From Acinetobacter amyesii (GTDB lineage Bacteria > Pseudomonadota > Gammaproteobacteria > Pseudomonadales > Moraxellaceae): 64,000 nt of DNA. The position numbers were made by a program, and so were the translations under genes. The stretch's first letter is position 1. Every line of letters starts with the position of its first letter. The notes beneath the pieces are model-generated. The model was not told the DNA's origin, made no database searches, and saw only the letters and a program-made list of their open reading frames with translations. This document shows, in pieces, positions 1-8,670 of this stretch. The stretch is taken from NCBI RefSeq assembly GCF_002018365.1, contig NZ_MVKX01000001.1:237178-301177 (forward strand). The letters run 5' to 3'.

Positions 1-199
1 CAATATGTAGGTAGCCATTTGGCTCTGGTGGAAAACGTGTTACAACTTGTTCTGTACGACCTGCTGATAAATCATCTGTAATCACTTGACGTACAAAATC
101 TAAGCCTGGCTGTTGTTCCTGCTGCGCAGCTTCGACAGGGGCATTGTTCTTGGTTGTCGGATTGTTAGGCAGGGATGAAACAACATCGTTTGGCTTCAT
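1..199 (-). CDS. glnS: Glutaminyl-tRNA synthetase, N-terminal part (cut by window edge)
   Basis: This is the 5' end of a leftward gene that runs off the window; 66 codons are visible. GlnRS charges tRNA-Gln with glutamine in the cytoplasm. After a hydrophilic, Gln/Pro-rich start of about 30 residues the frame reaches the class I synthetase signature [12 protein letters not shown], the beginning of the HIGH motif region. The start ATG is at 199, and no other in-frame Met lies near the conserved block. It is divergent from ppiB, with about 170 bases between the two starts. The assignment rests on this N-terminal signature alone, but that signature is highly specific for GlnRS/GluRS-type enzymes, and the spacing to it fits GlnRS. 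Confidence 0.9.
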   Translation of the reverse strand, partial: MKPNDVVSSLPNNPTTKNNAPVEAAQQEQQPGLDFVRQVITDDLSAGRTEQVVTRFPPEPNGYLHI

Positions 200-367
200 G
201 GTAATAAAATCACTTCTATAAAGATAAAATTAGGATAATTAAAACGCTTTTCTTCATTTTTAACAAAGAAAGTAACGTTTTTACTTGCCTTGTAGTTTAC
301 AGTTTGCTTATGCTTCTCACAACCAAAAAACCCATGGCTTTCATGTCCATGTACAGGAGATTACACA

Positions 368-877
368 ATGAGTTTTCCTCAAGTCGAATTAAACACCAAT
401 AAAGGTCGTATTGTTCTTGAGCTTAACACTGAAAAAGCACCTAAAACTGCTGAAAACTTCTTACAGTATGTTCGCGATGGTTTCTATGACGGCGTGATTT
501 TCCACCGTGTTATTGATGGTTTCATGATCCAAGGCGGCGGCATGGATGAAAACTTCAAAGAAAAAACAACTCGTGATTCTATTGAAAACGAAGCTGACAA
601 CGGTTTAAGCAATGATGTTGGTACGATCGCTATGGCACGTACTCAAGCACCTCACTCTGCTTCAGCTCAATTCTTCATTAACGTGAAAAACAACTCTTTC
701 CTTAACCACACTGGTAAAACAGCGCAAGGTTGGGGCTATGCAGTATTCGGTAAAGTAACTGAAGGTCTTGACGTTGTTGACGCAATCAAAGGCGTTCGTA
801 CTGGTAACCGTGGCTACCACGCAGACGTTCCTCTAGAGAACGTTGTAATCGAATCAGCTAAAATCATTTCTGAGTAA
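368..877 (+). CDS. ppiB: Peptidyl-prolyl cis-trans isomerase B (cyclophilin)
   Basis: This is a 169-residue single-domain cyclophilin with no signal peptide, so it should act in the cytoplasm on Xaa-Pro bonds of folding proteins. The core motifs are visible: the active-site segment with [14 protein letters not shown] near residues 45-60, the AQFFIN strand near 100, and the WGYAVFGKV block near 120. Length and motifs match the PpiB family of short bacterial cyclophilins. The ATG at 368 follows an AGGAGA ribosome-binding site about 7 bases upstream. The gene sits between divergent glnS and lpxH and is followed directly by a palindromic repeat element. Confidence 0.96.
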   Translation: MSFPQVELNTNKGRIVLELNTEKAPKTAENFLQYVRDGFYDGVIFHRVIDGFMIQGGGMDENFKEKTTRDSIENEADNGLSNDVGTIAMARTQAPHSASAQFFINVKNNSFLNHTGKTAQGWGYAVFGKVTEGLDVVDAIKGVRTGNRGYHADVPLENVVIESAKIISE

Positions 878-883
878 TTTTTA

Positions 884-981
884 AATCCTCCCCAACCCTC
901 CTTTAATAAAGGAGGGAGTTTCAATATGAAATAAATGTCGGAACTCCTCCCTTTTCCAAAGGGAGGCTGGGAGGGATTTTT
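884..981. repeat. REP/BIME-like palindromic intergenic element
   Basis: Two short GC-rich palindromes lie between ppiB and lpxH: CCCTCCTTTAATAAAGGAGGG (the core is about 20 bases) near 896-916 and CTCCCTTTTCCAAAGGGAG near 948-967. The outer arms are also inverted copies of each other: AAATCCTCCCCAACCC at the left and the complement of GGCTGGGAGGGATTT at the right. Such composite palindromes are typical of REP/BIME or MITE-like dispersed elements. It could also terminate ppiB transcription or stabilise its 3' end. Only one copy is present in this window, so its dispersal cannot be shown here. Confidence 0.65.
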
Positions 982-999
982 AGAATAAGGAAAAGATTC

Positions 1000-1719
1000 G
1001 TGACCTATCTGTTTATCGCTGATTTACATTTGTCACCTGAACACCCTCGACTCGTTCGGGGGTTTTTAGCTTTGTTAGAACAATACAAAACTCAAAATAC
1101 CCAGCTGTATATTTTAGGTGATTGGTTTAATGCTTGGATTGGTGATGACTTCACTGCCGCATGGTTAGACGAAATCATTGCAGCGCTAAAAGATTTTACT
1201 GCTTTGGGAAATCAAATTTATTTCCAAGTGGGTAATCGTGATTTTGCATTGGGTCAAAAGTTTTTAGATAAATTTCACGGTCAATTATTACAAGACGTGG
1301 ATTATCTCCAGATTGGCAACTATAAAATTCGTCTCGAACATGGTGATTTACTTTGCACCGATGATGTGTCTTACCAAAAGTTTCGTAAAGTGATTCGTAA
1401 TCCTTTCCTTTTAGGTTTCTTAAAGAGCTTACCGCTTAGCTTTCGACAAAAAATCGCCAATGGCTTCCGCAAAAAAAGTACAGAAACCAAGCAAGTTAAA
1501 TCCTATGACATTATGGATGTAAATGCCGAAGCTGTAGAAAAAGCTTTAGAGCAAGCCGATCTACTGATTCATGGACATACCCACCGCCCCCAAATACATG
1601 ATGTGCATGGCAAACCGCGTATCGTTTTAGGGGACTGGCGTGCAGAACAAGCTCAAATATTAGAGTTTAATGAAAACCCATCTGTGAGTGATTTAAAATT
1701 AAAAATTTGGTCTTACTAG
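1000..1719 (+). CDS. lpxH: UDP-2,3-diacylglucosamine diphosphatase
   Basis: This 239-residue calcineurin-like metallophosphoesterase removes UMP from UDP-2,3-diacylglucosamine to give lipid X, the fourth step of lipid A synthesis, at the inner face of the inner membrane. The metal-binding motifs appear in order: DLHLS near residue 8, GDWFNAWIGDD near 40, GNRDF near 79, HGD near 114 and HGHTHRP near 191. The GTG start at 1000 is used because it places the first catalytic motif at the usual distance from the N terminus; AAGGAAAAG lies just upstream. Other lipid A genes are far away, in the lpxD-fabZ-lpxA cluster around 28-30 kb. Confidence 0.95.
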   Translation: MTYLFIADLHLSPEHPRLVRGFLALLEQYKTQNTQLYILGDWFNAWIGDDFTAAWLDEIIAALKDFTALGNQIYFQVGNRDFALGQKFLDKFHGQLLQDVDYLQIGNYKIRLEHGDLLCTDDVSYQKFRKVIRNPFLLGFLKSLPLSFRQKIANGFRKKSTETKQVKSYDIMDVNAEAVEKALEQADLLIHGHTHRPQIHDVHGKPRIVLGDWRAEQAQILEFNENPSVSDLKLKIWSY

Positions 1720-1812
1720 TCCATAGCTTTCTAATCGTTAGCCTTTAAAAAAATTTACCATCATATCTGATTAATGTATGTATCCAGACCATGCAAAAGT
1801 AGACTTTTAATT

Positions 1813-1857
1813 AAGCAAAAAAAAACAGCAGATGATCTGCTGTTTTTTTTTGCTTTT
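1813..1857. terminator. Bidirectional intrinsic terminator
   Basis: An AAAACAGCAGATGATCTGCTG hairpin core lies between A and T tracts of eight or more bases. It sits between convergent lpxH and the 72-residue gene on the minus strand and can terminate both. Its edge touches the stop codon of the leftward gene. Confidence 0.85.
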
Positions 1858-2074
1858 AGGCTAAGCGATATAGCTGGTTTGGGCCAGTATAGAAGCTTTT
1901 GCCATCTAGATTCAGGTTAAATGTCTCGCCTGTTTCTAATTCAATCATTTGCCCAACATCAACCCAAATTAAACCAGCATTGGTATTTTGTTGACGTTTC
2001 AAAGGCACCAATTTCACATTAATTTCATCGCCATTTACGGCTTTGGCAATTTGCCAAGTATTTAAAATATTCAA
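1856..2074 (-). CDS. Small hypothetical protein (72 aa)
   Basis: I do not recognise this gene. It encodes 72 residues with no signal peptide, membrane segment or cysteines. The sequence looks like a small beta-rich fold, with alternating hydrophobic residues (the GLIWVDVGQMIELETGETFNL region). The ATG at 2074 has no strong ribosome-binding site. In favour of it being real are an intact frame, ordinary amino-acid composition and a shared strong terminator at its 3' end, convergent with lpxH. A long non-coding stretch lies upstream. Its function is unknown. Confidence 0.6.
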   Translation of the reverse strand: MNILNTWQIAKAVNGDEINVKLVPLKRQQNTNAGLIWVDVGQMIELETGETFNLNLDGKSFYTGPNQLYRLA

Positions 2075-2401
2075 AAGATTTACTCAACATGTGAGCTTTT
2101 TGTGACAGAACAAAGAGATTAATCAATCGGGTTTGGAATAATAATTCTGTAGTTACAAAGATATGATTCAAGTCAGAAGCTTGAATACAGATAAATCACA
2201 ATCAGCTAAATAAAAAAAGATAAGCAGGAACATTACCCGCTTCGAGTTAAGCAGAAGTATACAATATTGCGCTTTGATTAGCAAAAGTAGGGCTTATATA
2301 TACTCTAAGCCACTACTTTTACTAAAATTATTGAATTAATTTTTTAACCATCGAGTAAATTAACTACCTAGATAGTGAATAATATAACGAGGGTTGTACC
2401 A
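2075..2401. other. Non-coding gap with two dyads
   Basis: I see no gene in this 327-base AT-rich stretch. It contains a 7-bp inverted repeat (ATTCAAG, 7-base gap, CTTGAAT) at 2166-2186. It also holds a longer imperfect hairpin at 2283-2320, in which AAAAGTAGGGCTTA pairs with TAAGCCACTACTTTT around a 9-base loop. The latter lies downstream of the leftward aldolase gene and may end its transcript, although no clean T tract follows it. Confidence 0.5.
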
Positions 2402-3196
2402 CTAGTAACCACCTTCAGTTTTAATCACTGGGGTATCGGTTTTATACTTCGATAAAAGCTCTCGTAATGAATTCATGAGCACACTGGTATCGACACCCAC
2501 GGCAACAAATTCTGTGCCTAACTCGATATACTTCTGAGTCGCATCATGCTGTGTTGACAAGATACCCGCGGCTTTACCCGCTTTACGTATACGCTGAATC
2601 GCATCAATCACTGTATTTTGTACTTCAGGATGATTCGGATTCCCCTGATAACCCATCGTCGCCGACAAATCCACTGCACCAATAAATACCCCATCGATGC
2701 CATCAATTTTCAGTATTTCATCTAAGTTTTTAATCCCCTCAACCGACTCAATCTGAATCAGTAAACAGATATTTTCATGTGCAGTTGCATAGTAGTCTGG
2801 AATACTGTTCCAACGTGTTGCACGTGCTAAAGCTGCACCAACGCCTCGAATACCTTCAGGTGGATAACGTACTGCCTTAACCATAAGTTGAGCTTGTTCA
2901 ACAGTTTCAACCATAGGAATCAGCAAGGTTTGCGCACCGATATCCAACAATTGTTTGATCAATTGCACACTACCAATTGGAGGTCGAACTACGGCTTGCG
3001 AAGGATATGCAGCAATACTTTGCAATTGCGACAATGTCGTCCGTAAGTCACTTGGCGCATGCTCGCCATCAATGAGCAACCAGTCATAACCTGCATTTGC
3101 AGCTATTTCAGTCCCATAAGCATCGGCTAATCCGACCCACAAACCAATCTGCTGTTCGGTTTTTAATTTTTTCTTGAAATGATTGGTGTAATCCAT
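2402..3196 (-). CDS. hpaI: HpcH/HpaI family aldolase (2-keto-3-deoxy acid type)
   Basis: This 264-residue class II pyruvate aldolase of the HpcH/HpaI family cleaves 2-oxo-4-hydroxy acids (in the family, 4-hydroxy-2-oxoheptanedioate) to pyruvate and an aldehyde using a divalent metal. Visible family features are the early IGLWVGLADAYGTEIAA segment, WLLIDGEHAPSD near residue 40 with the catalytic region His, RPP near 70, the metal-binding glutamate in LIQIESVEGIKNL near 150, and DGVFIGAVDLSATMGYQGN near 170. The gene stands alone rather than in a homoprotocatechuate operon, so the true substrate may differ. The gene symbol marks family resemblance only. Confidence 0.85.
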   Translation of the reverse strand: MDYTNHFKKKLKTEQQIGLWVGLADAYGTEIAANAGYDWLLIDGEHAPSDLRTTLSQLQSIAAYPSQAVVRPPIGSVQLIKQLLDIGAQTLLIPMVETVEQAQLMVKAVRYPPEGIRGVGAALARATRWNSIPDYYATAHENICLLIQIESVEGIKNLDEILKIDGIDGVFIGAVDLSATMGYQGNPNHPEVQNTVIDAIQRIRKAGKAAGILSTQHDATQKYIELGTEFVAVGVDTSVLMNSLRELLSKYKTDTPVIKTEGGY

Positions 3197-3448
3197 CGCT
3201 GCTGTCTCATGCTTAAACTATGATTAACTACAATTGATTAAACGCCTTTTGGCAAAAACTACCAATAGCATTTATCTATCTTATGATTTTATATAACTCT
3301 AATTCCTACTTCATACAGCTTAAATCTGTTAATTTTTAGCCATTGAGTCCAGCATATACGACTAAGATCTATCCTTGGAAAATTTTCTCCTTAGACCATT
3401 CGGCCGTTTATCCGCTAAACTACAGCAAACTATATCTGGAGATATTCG

Positions 3449-4102
3449 ATGGATCTGTTAAACGTATCAAAACAACGCTATACCACGAAAGCTTATGATC
3501 CTGCTAAAAAAATTCCGCAGGAACAATTTGAGCGTTTATTACAAATACTCCGTTTAGCACCATCTTCTATTAATATTCAGCCTTGGCATTTTTTTATTGC
3601 AGATCATGATGCAGCCAAACAACGCATTGCTAAAGCCTTGGTGGGTAAATATGCCTACAATGCCCCAAAAGTTTTAGATTCATCGCATACGATTTTATTC
3701 TGTACTAAAGCAGACATCACCGCAGAGCATTTAGATAATCTTTTAAATCAAGATGATCGTAGTGGTCGCTTTAAAGATGACAAAGCCAAACAAGGTCAAA
3801 AAGACAGCCGTACAGGTTATGTCGATTATTATCGTAATGAAAAAGGTGATATTCAACGTTGGGCTGAAAACCAAACCTTTATTGCTTTAGGTCAAATGCT
3901 TTTGGCAGCAGGCATTGAAGGTGTGGATGCAACTCCAATTGGTGGATTTGACGAAGCGATCATCTCTGAAGAATTGGGCTTAGTTGAACAAAACTTGATT
4001 CCTTCTGTACTGATGACTTTAGGCTATCGTAGCGAAAATGATTTCAATGCGAAATTACCTAAATCACGTCTGAATGCTGAAGAAATTTTTACACATCTTT
4101 AA
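3449..4102 (+). CDS. nfsB: Oxygen-insensitive NAD(P)H nitroreductase (NfsB-like)
   Basis: This 217-residue FMN-dependent nitroreductase of the NfsB/FRase I group is a cytoplasmic homodimer that reduces nitroaromatics, quinones and flavins with NAD(P)H. The N-terminal RYTTKAYDPAKKIP segment, the LRLAPSSINIQPWHFF segment near residue 35 (FMN phosphate binding) and the late GVDATPIGGFD segment near 165 are typical. Length equals that of Escherichia coli NfsB. The ATG at 3449 follows TGGAGATATTCG. The gene appears to be a single unit; a short zinc-ribbon gene follows 115 bases later. Confidence 0.92.
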   Translation: MDLLNVSKQRYTTKAYDPAKKIPQEQFERLLQILRLAPSSINIQPWHFFIADHDAAKQRIAKALVGKYAYNAPKVLDSSHTILFCTKADITAEHLDNLLNQDDRSGRFKDDKAKQGQKDSRTGYVDYYRNEKGDIQRWAENQTFIALGQMLLAAGIEGVDATPIGGFDEAIISEELGLVEQNLIPSVLMTLGYRSENDFNAKLPKSRLNAEEIFTHL

Positions 4103-4217
4103 GCTTTCCATAAAACCGACGAAAGGGGCAATTTTGCCTCTTTTTTGTCATTTCGGGACTTATTATTTAAACAATTATCGAGTATATTCTGCTCAAAATA
4201 TACTCAGGTCTCTCCCT

Positions 4218-4451
4218 ATGCCTACAGCTATAAAATTACCCATGAAATTTCATTGCGAAGCCTGCAATACGGTTTATTTACAAAAATATGCGGGCGATAT
4301 GCTCCATAGCTATCCAAACTGCCCTAACTGTAAACAACCGGGTCAATTACAAGGCACCATTGAAACTCAAGATTTCCTGAAGCACCCTGTTGCTGTGGGT
4401 AAATGTTATTTTGAAAATACCTTACAACGTTTTCAACAACTCACACGTTAA
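4218..4451 (+). CDS. Small zinc-ribbon protein, copy 1
   Basis: This 77-residue protein has a four-cysteine knuckle pair, CEAC near residue 14 and CPNC near residue 36, the pattern of a zinc ribbon. The ATG at 4218 gives a frame that starts just like the downstream paralogue (a short leader, then the LPMKFHC block); an upstream extension in the same frame would read into the nitroreductase gene. The tail has hydrophobic and Gln-rich residues. It is a tandem paralogue of the gene at 4600, sharing PMKF(H/E)C, C-x2-C, the LxG near the middle, and a late HP(V/I) block. The function is unknown. Confidence 0.75.
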   Translation: MPTAIKLPMKFHCEACNTVYLQKYAGDMLHSYPNCPNCKQPGQLQGTIETQDFLKHPVAVGKCYFENTLQRFQQLTR

Positions 4452-4467
4452 CCATGCATCTAAAACT

Positions 4468-4495
4468 AAAAGCCCTCAAATCGAGGGCTTTTTTT
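4468..4495 (+). terminator. Intrinsic terminator
   Basis: The stem AAGCCCTC and GAGGGCTT with a 5-base loop is followed by seven T. It ends the first zinc-ribbon gene (and possibly the nitroreductase transcript). Confidence 0.9.
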
Positions 4496-4599
4496 ATAAC
4501 GACATATTTAGCAACAATGTGAAAATATAAAATTTATAAATTGGTCTGAACTTTGCTGAATAAATTGAATCAAAACAACAAATCAAGCAGAGGTGGGAT

Positions 4600-4830
4600 A
4601 TGTCATATTTACTACAAATGCCGATGAAGTTTGAATGCGGTCATTGCCATCAAATGTATCTGCATACTTATCAATATACCGACCACCACTGTCCTGAGTG
4701 TCCGAGCTGTCGAGATCAAGGACTGCTCATGGGAGTTGCTGAATGGGATGATTTGCTACAACACCCGATCGTTTTTGCTAAAAGTTATCTTAGACAGACA
4801 TGGCATATGCTAAGCAAACCACACTCATGA
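4600..4830 (+). CDS. Small zinc-ribbon protein, copy 2
   Basis: This 76-residue paralogue of the gene at 4218 keeps two cysteine pairs: CGHC near residue 13 and CPSC near 34. The ATG at 4600 follows GAGGTGGG at good spacing. Its last 41 bases overlap the 3' end of the leftward EamA transporter gene. A strong terminator separates the two paralogues, so each probably has its own promoter. The pattern suggests metal binding. No catalytic motif is visible and no function can be assigned. Confidence 0.78.
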   Translation: MSYLLQMPMKFECGHCHQMYLHTYQYTDHHCPECPSCRDQGLLMGVAEWDDLLQHPIVFAKSYLRQTWHMLSKPHS

Positions 4831-5644
4831 TCCCTGCAATCAAACCAAATACGGTTGCGACTCTCAATTTTTCTTTAAAGATGATGAGGCCCGCAACCAC
4901 ACCTAAAACCACGACCAAAATATTCATCCCTGCAAATACGATTGCTGGTGTGTCTTTAAGCAACATGTGGGCTTTCACATACAGTGCAATATTGGCAAAG
5001 TTTAAGAGACCTAAGCCCAATCCAGCGAGGATATTTTTGGTCTGCCCCAGACTGCCATGTTGTACGATGTTATAAATACTCGAAAGTAGAAATGCACAAA
5101 TAAACACCAGATTTAAAGTCACCGCAAACTGCATGCCCAAACCTGAGGCAAATTTTAATAGCACATCAATCAGTGCATAGCCTGCCCAAACGCTTAATAA
5201 AAATAAAATCCCCTGCTTTCCATCAATGCTTCCCTTGCGCTGTGAAAATAAAATCAGCAACACCGCAAGTACACCAAGTGCAATACCAATGAGCTTAATG
5301 GCATTAAAATACTCACTGAAAATAAAGTATGCTGCACTAAGAGAAAGCACAACAGATAAACGCTGAGCCAATTCGGTTTTTAAAATACCCGCTGTTTGCA
5401 GTGAGCGTGCTAAGCAATAAAAAATCGTCGGCAGTAATACACCCAAAGCCGCAATTAAAACCCACGGCGTTTTATTAATCGAAATATGAGCTAGATCCGG
5501 CTTAAACCATAGAAAACATAAAATACTCGCAGATGCATAATTCCATGTGATCATTTGTGCAGGGTTAAAATCACGATCACGACAGAGTTTTAGAATTACT
5601 GAAACGAGAACACTGCAAATCGCGGCAGCAAAGATCAATTCCAT
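4790..5644 (-). CDS. EamA/DMT family membrane transporter
   Basis: This 284-residue inner-membrane protein has about ten hydrophobic segments arranged as two repeats, the pattern of EamA (DMT superfamily) exporters of metabolites. The first segment begins at residue 2 (FAAAICSVLVSVI), there is a short basic loop near residue 140 (SQRKGS), and the last helix ends near the C terminus. The substrate cannot be read from the sequence. It is convergent with the second zinc-ribbon gene and overlaps it by 41 bases, so the two transcripts are antisense at their 3' ends. Confidence 0.85.
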   Translation of the reverse strand: MELIFAAAICSVLVSVILKLCRDRDFNPAQMITWNYASASILCFLWFKPDLAHISINKTPWVLIAALGVLLPTIFYCLARSLQTAGILKTELAQRLSVVLSLSAAYFIFSEYFNAIKLIGIALGVLAVLLILFSQRKGSIDGKQGILFLLSVWAGYALIDVLLKFASGLGMQFAVTLNLVFICAFLLSSIYNIVQHGSLGQTKNILAGLGLGLLNFANIALYVKAHMLLKDTPAIVFAGMNILVVVLGVVAGLIIFKEKLRVATVFGLIAGIMSVVCLAYAMSV

Positions 5645-5700
5645 GACACGCTCTTATTCTTGAGTTGTATTTAAAGCAATTTTTCTAAGTTCAAATCAAA

Positions 5701-5730
5701 GAAAAGCCCACTTAATTGTGGGCTTTTCTT
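5701..5730 (-). terminator. Intrinsic terminator after fba
   Basis: GAAAAGCCCAC pairs with GTGGGCTTTTC around a 6-base loop. It lies just past the fba stop codon on the minus strand and upstream of the transporter gene. Confidence 0.85.
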
Positions 5731-5755
5731 CAAAAATAATCTATCTCAAGACAAA

Positions 5756-6793
5756 TTATTTATAGTGACTCACCATTTTCTCTAAAGAAATTGGACGAAT
5801 CTTGTCAGCATTACCCGCTGTACCAAATGCTTCATAACGATCGATACAAATTTGTTTCATTGCATCAACAGTTGCAGAGAAGAATTTACGTGGGTCAAAT
5901 TCAGCTGGTTTTTCAGCCATCATACGGCGCATAGCACCTGTAGAAGCAAGACGTAAGTCAGTATCGATGTTAATTTTACGAACACCGTGTTTGATTGCGT
6001 CTACAAGTTGTTCTACTGGAACACCGTAAGTTTCGCCGATGTTACCACCGAATTCGTTAATTACAGCCAACCATTCTTGTGGCACAGAGCTTGAACCGTG
6101 CATTACAAGATGCGTATTTGGTAACGCAGCGTGAATTTCTTTAATACGGTCAATCGCTAAGATGTCACCTGTAGGTGGACGAGTAAATTTGTACGCACCG
6201 TGTGAAGTACCCACTGCAATTGCAAGTGCGTCAACATTGGTATCTGCTACAAATGAACGCGCTTCTTCAACTGAAGTTAAAAGCTGAGAATGGTCAAGTA
6301 CGCCTTCAGCGCCTACACCATCTTCTTCACCAGCCATACCAGTTTCAAGGCTACCTAAACAACCGATTTCACCTTCTACTGAAACGCCACACGCATGTGC
6401 CATTTGAACAGTACGACGAGTCACGTCTACGTTGTATTCGTATGAAGTTGGTGTTTTACCGTCTTCACCTAATGAACCGTCCATCATCACTGATGAGAAG
6501 CCAAGTTGAATAGAACGTTGACATACGTCAGGGCTAGTACCATGGTCTTGGTGCATAACCACAGGAATATGTGGCCATTCTTCGATTGCTGCCAAAATCA
6601 AATGACGCAAGAACGGAGCGCCTGCATACTTACGTGCACCCGCAGATGCTTGTACGATTACAGGTGAATTTGTTGCATCTGCTGCAAGCATAATTGCACG
6701 CATTTGTTCTAAGTTGTTTACGTTGAATGCTGGTACGCCGTAAGCATGTTCGCCGGCGTGATCCAAGAGCTGGCGCAATGAAATAAGAGCCAT
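5756..6793 (-). CDS. fba: Fructose-bisphosphate aldolase, class II
   Basis: This 345-residue zinc-dependent aldolase interconverts fructose 1,6-bisphosphate with dihydroxyacetone phosphate and glyceraldehyde 3-phosphate. The class II signatures are present: [11 protein letters not shown] near residue 80 with metal and catalytic residues, EGEIG near 140, [14 protein letters not shown] near 190 with a zinc His, and [10 protein letters not shown] near 230. The length and the final [16 protein letters not shown] block match the Calvin-cycle subtype rather than the longer E. coli FbaA. With pgk upstream in the same direction it forms a glycolytic/gluconeogenic block, interrupted by a lipoprotein gene and terminators. 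Confidence 0.96.
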   Translation of the reverse strand: MALISLRQLLDHAGEHAYGVPAFNVNNLEQMRAIMLAADATNSPVIVQASAGARKYAGAPFLRHLILAAIEEWPHIPVVMHQDHGTSPDVCQRSIQLGFSSVMMDGSLGEDGKTPTSYEYNVDVTRRTVQMAHACGVSVEGEIGCLGSLETGMAGEEDGVGAEGVLDHSQLLTSVEEARSFVADTNVDALAIAVGTSHGAYKFTRPPTGDILAIDRIKEIHAALPNTHLVMHGSSSVPQEWLAVINEFGGNIGETYGVPVEQLVDAIKHGVRKINIDTDLRLASTGAMRRMMAEKPAEFDPRKFFSATVDAMKQICIDRYEAFGTAGNADKIRPISLEKMVSHYK

Positions 6794-6869
6794 AATATCC
6801 TCCCAGGTAATGCCGCATATTCTACATGCTCAATCATTTCAATTCAGCAACAAATAACACTATTTAAAA

Positions 6870-6896
6870 AAAAATCCCTGCATTTGCAGGGACTTT
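6870..6896 (-). terminator. Intrinsic terminator of the small lipoprotein gene
   Basis: The palindrome TCCCTGCATTTGCAGGGA is flanked by an A tract on the left that becomes a long U tract in the minus-strand transcript. It lies between the lipoprotein stop codon and the fba start. Confidence 0.88.
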
Positions 6897-6915
6897 TTAA
6901 ATAAAGACAACAATC

Positions 6916-7191
6916 TTAGTGAGTTGCTGCTGCTGAAGCGGCTGTTTCAGCGTCAGCTGTTGCTTCGTCTGCAGGTGCATTTGCAATTTCAGCAGGAACA
7001 TCTTGGTTCTTTTCATCCAATACTGGCTTATCAAGTTCATCAATGGCTTTTTGTTGTTCTGGCGTTGTTTGAGCATTATCTACGGCAACAGCTGATGCTT
7101 CTGATTCCGTTGGTGCAGACTCTTTTTTAGCACAAGCTGTCAAAGTTAATGGTGCGATTAAAAGTACAGCAAGTGCAAGTTTTAAGTTCAT
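6916..7191 (-). CDS. Small Ala/Glu-rich lipoprotein
   Basis: This 91-residue protein has a signal sequence and a lipobox LTAC with the lipidated Cys near residue 20. The mature part is low-complexity, rich in Ala, Glu, Asp and Thr, and probably disordered. It is placed between pgk and fba with its own terminators on both sides, so it is likely transcribed alone. It resembles small Acinetobacter envelope lipoproteins by type only; I do not recognise a specific family or function. Confidence 0.75.
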   Translation of the reverse strand: MNLKLALAVLLIAPLTLTACAKKESAPTESEASAVAVDNAQTTPEQQKAIDELDKPVLDEKNQDVPAEIANAPADEATADAETAASAAATH

Positions 7192-7280
7192 CGTTGTATC
7201 CTACTACTGCGAATTAGGTGTTGCGATGAATTTTATTGCAGAAATATTGCACTTTGATGACGGCAAAATGAATGGACCAT

Positions 7281-7311
7281 AAAAAAAGGCTGACCGAAGC
7301 CAACCTTTTTT
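7281..7311 (-). terminator. Intrinsic terminator of pgk with UUCG loop
   Basis: On the minus strand GGTTGGC and GTCAGCC close a TTCG tetraloop, preceded by six A and followed by seven T. It lies just downstream of pgk. Confidence 0.88.
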
Positions 7312-7342
7312 AAGACTGTATTATCTTATTGATAATGCTTCA

Positions 7343-8530
7343 TTAAGCACGGTCAAGAAGCGCCGCTACAGCAGGAAGAGTTTTACCTTCAACGAATTCA
7401 AGGAAAGCACCACCACCAGTCGAGATGTAACCAATTTTGTCTGCAACTTCATATTTATCAATTGCAGCAAGCGTATCACCACCACCCGCGATCGAGAAGC
7501 CTTCAGATTCTGCAATTGCTAAAGACAATGCTTTCGTGCCTTCGCCGAATTGATCAACTTCGAACACACCTACTGGACCATTCCATAGAATAGTTTTTGA
7601 AGTTTTCAAAATCTCAGCAAATGCTTTTGCAGTTTCAGGACCTACATCCAAAATCATGTCGTTGTCTGTTACTTCTTCAACTTTTTTCACAACAGCTTTT
7701 GCAGCAGCTAATGAACCTAGGAAGTCTGCAAAATCAATTTCAGCAGCATCAGCAACAACAACATCCGTTGGAAGTGGTACAGATACTTTTGCAGCAATCA
7801 CTTTTGCTGTATCGATCAAGTCATTTTCACAAAGTGATTTACCAACATTGAAGCCTGCAGCAGCTAAGAATGTATTGGCAATACCACCACCCACGATCAA
7901 TTGATCACAGATGTCAGATAGTGAAGTTAATACATCTAATTTAGTAGAAACTTTTGAGCCTGCAACAATCGCAACCATTGGTTTTGCAGGAGTTTTAAGT
8001 GCACGACCTAGCGCATCAAGCTCAGCAGCAAGTAAAGGACCTGCAGCAGCCACTTTTGCACAACGTGCTACGCCTTCAGTCGATGCTTCTGCACGGTGAG
8101 CCGTACCAAATGCATCCATAACGTAGACATCACAAAGTGCTGCATATTTAGCAGATAATTCAGGATTGTTTTTCTTTTCACCCACGTTGAAACGGCAGTT
8201 TTCAAGTAAAACTACTTGACCTGGCACTACGTCAACACCATCCAAATAGTCAGTGATCAATTGAACATCTTGACCCAAAGCTTCTGTTAAATAAGCGGCT
8301 ACAGGTGCTAGAGACTGTTCTGCTTTAGGCTCACCTTCAACAGGACGACCTAAGTGTGAATACACCATTACAGCAGCACCTTTTTCTACAGCTGCTTTAA
8401 TTGTTGGTAACGCCGCACGTAAACGTGCATCGCTTGTAATCACGCCATTTTTAACTGGTACGTTAAGATCTTCACGGATCAGAACACGTTTACCCGCCAA
8501 ATCTAGGTCAGTCATACGCTGAAAGTTCAT
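7343..8530 (-). CDS. pgk: Phosphoglycerate kinase
   Basis: This 395-residue cytoplasmic enzyme transfers phosphate between 1,3-bisphosphoglycerate and ADP. Visible signatures are [11 protein letters not shown] near residue 15, the substrate-binding YSHLGRP near 57, [14 protein letters not shown] near 112, the [10 protein letters not shown] loop near 190, and the nucleotide-binding GGGDTLAA near 350. The length is normal. It lies upstream of the small lipoprotein gene and fba in the same direction but has its own terminator. Its start is divergent from the DUF2237 gene. Confidence 0.97.
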   Translation of the reverse strand: MNFQRMTDLDLAGKRVLIREDLNVPVKNGVITSDARLRAALPTIKAAVEKGAAVMVYSHLGRPVEGEPKAEQSLAPVAAYLTEALGQDVQLITDYLDGVDVVPGQVVLLENCRFNVGEKKNNPELSAKYAALCDVYVMDAFGTAHRAEASTEGVARCAKVAAAGPLLAAELDALGRALKTPAKPMVAIVAGSKVSTKLDVLTSLSDICDQLIVGGGIANTFLAAAGFNVGKSLCENDLIDTAKVIAAKVSVPLPTDVVVADAAEIDFADFLGSLAAAKAVVKKVEEVTDNDMILDVGPETAKAFAEILKTSKTILWNGPVGVFEVDQFGEGTKALSLAIAESEGFSIAGGGDTLAAIDKYEVADKIGYISTGGGAFLEFVEGKTLPAVAALLDRA

Positions 8531-8670
8531 GCATTACTCTCTTTTATTGATATCAAAACGCGACGATTTTAAATGATTATGCAGAAAAACGTTAGCTTCT
8601 TTTGCAGAAAAGCTATGTAGAGCCAAAGTTTTGTTATGATAGCGAAAAGCCTTATAAAGATTCAGCGCTT

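Noticed and set aside
3360..3430. tRNA-like D-arm on the minus strand (GGCCGAATGGTCTAAGG)
   Set aside because: Only a D-arm-like stretch is seen. The acceptor ends do not pair cleanly, and no T-loop (GGTTCGAATCC-like) or CCA is present.
4074..4217. Longer N terminus of the first zinc-ribbon protein
   Set aside because: It overlaps the end of the nitroreductase gene and has no similarity to the paralogue; ATG 4218 aligns the two copies.
8602..8670. Longer DUF2237 protein from 8602
   Set aside because: The extra residues have no conserved pattern, and the NVLG motif normally lies near the N terminus.
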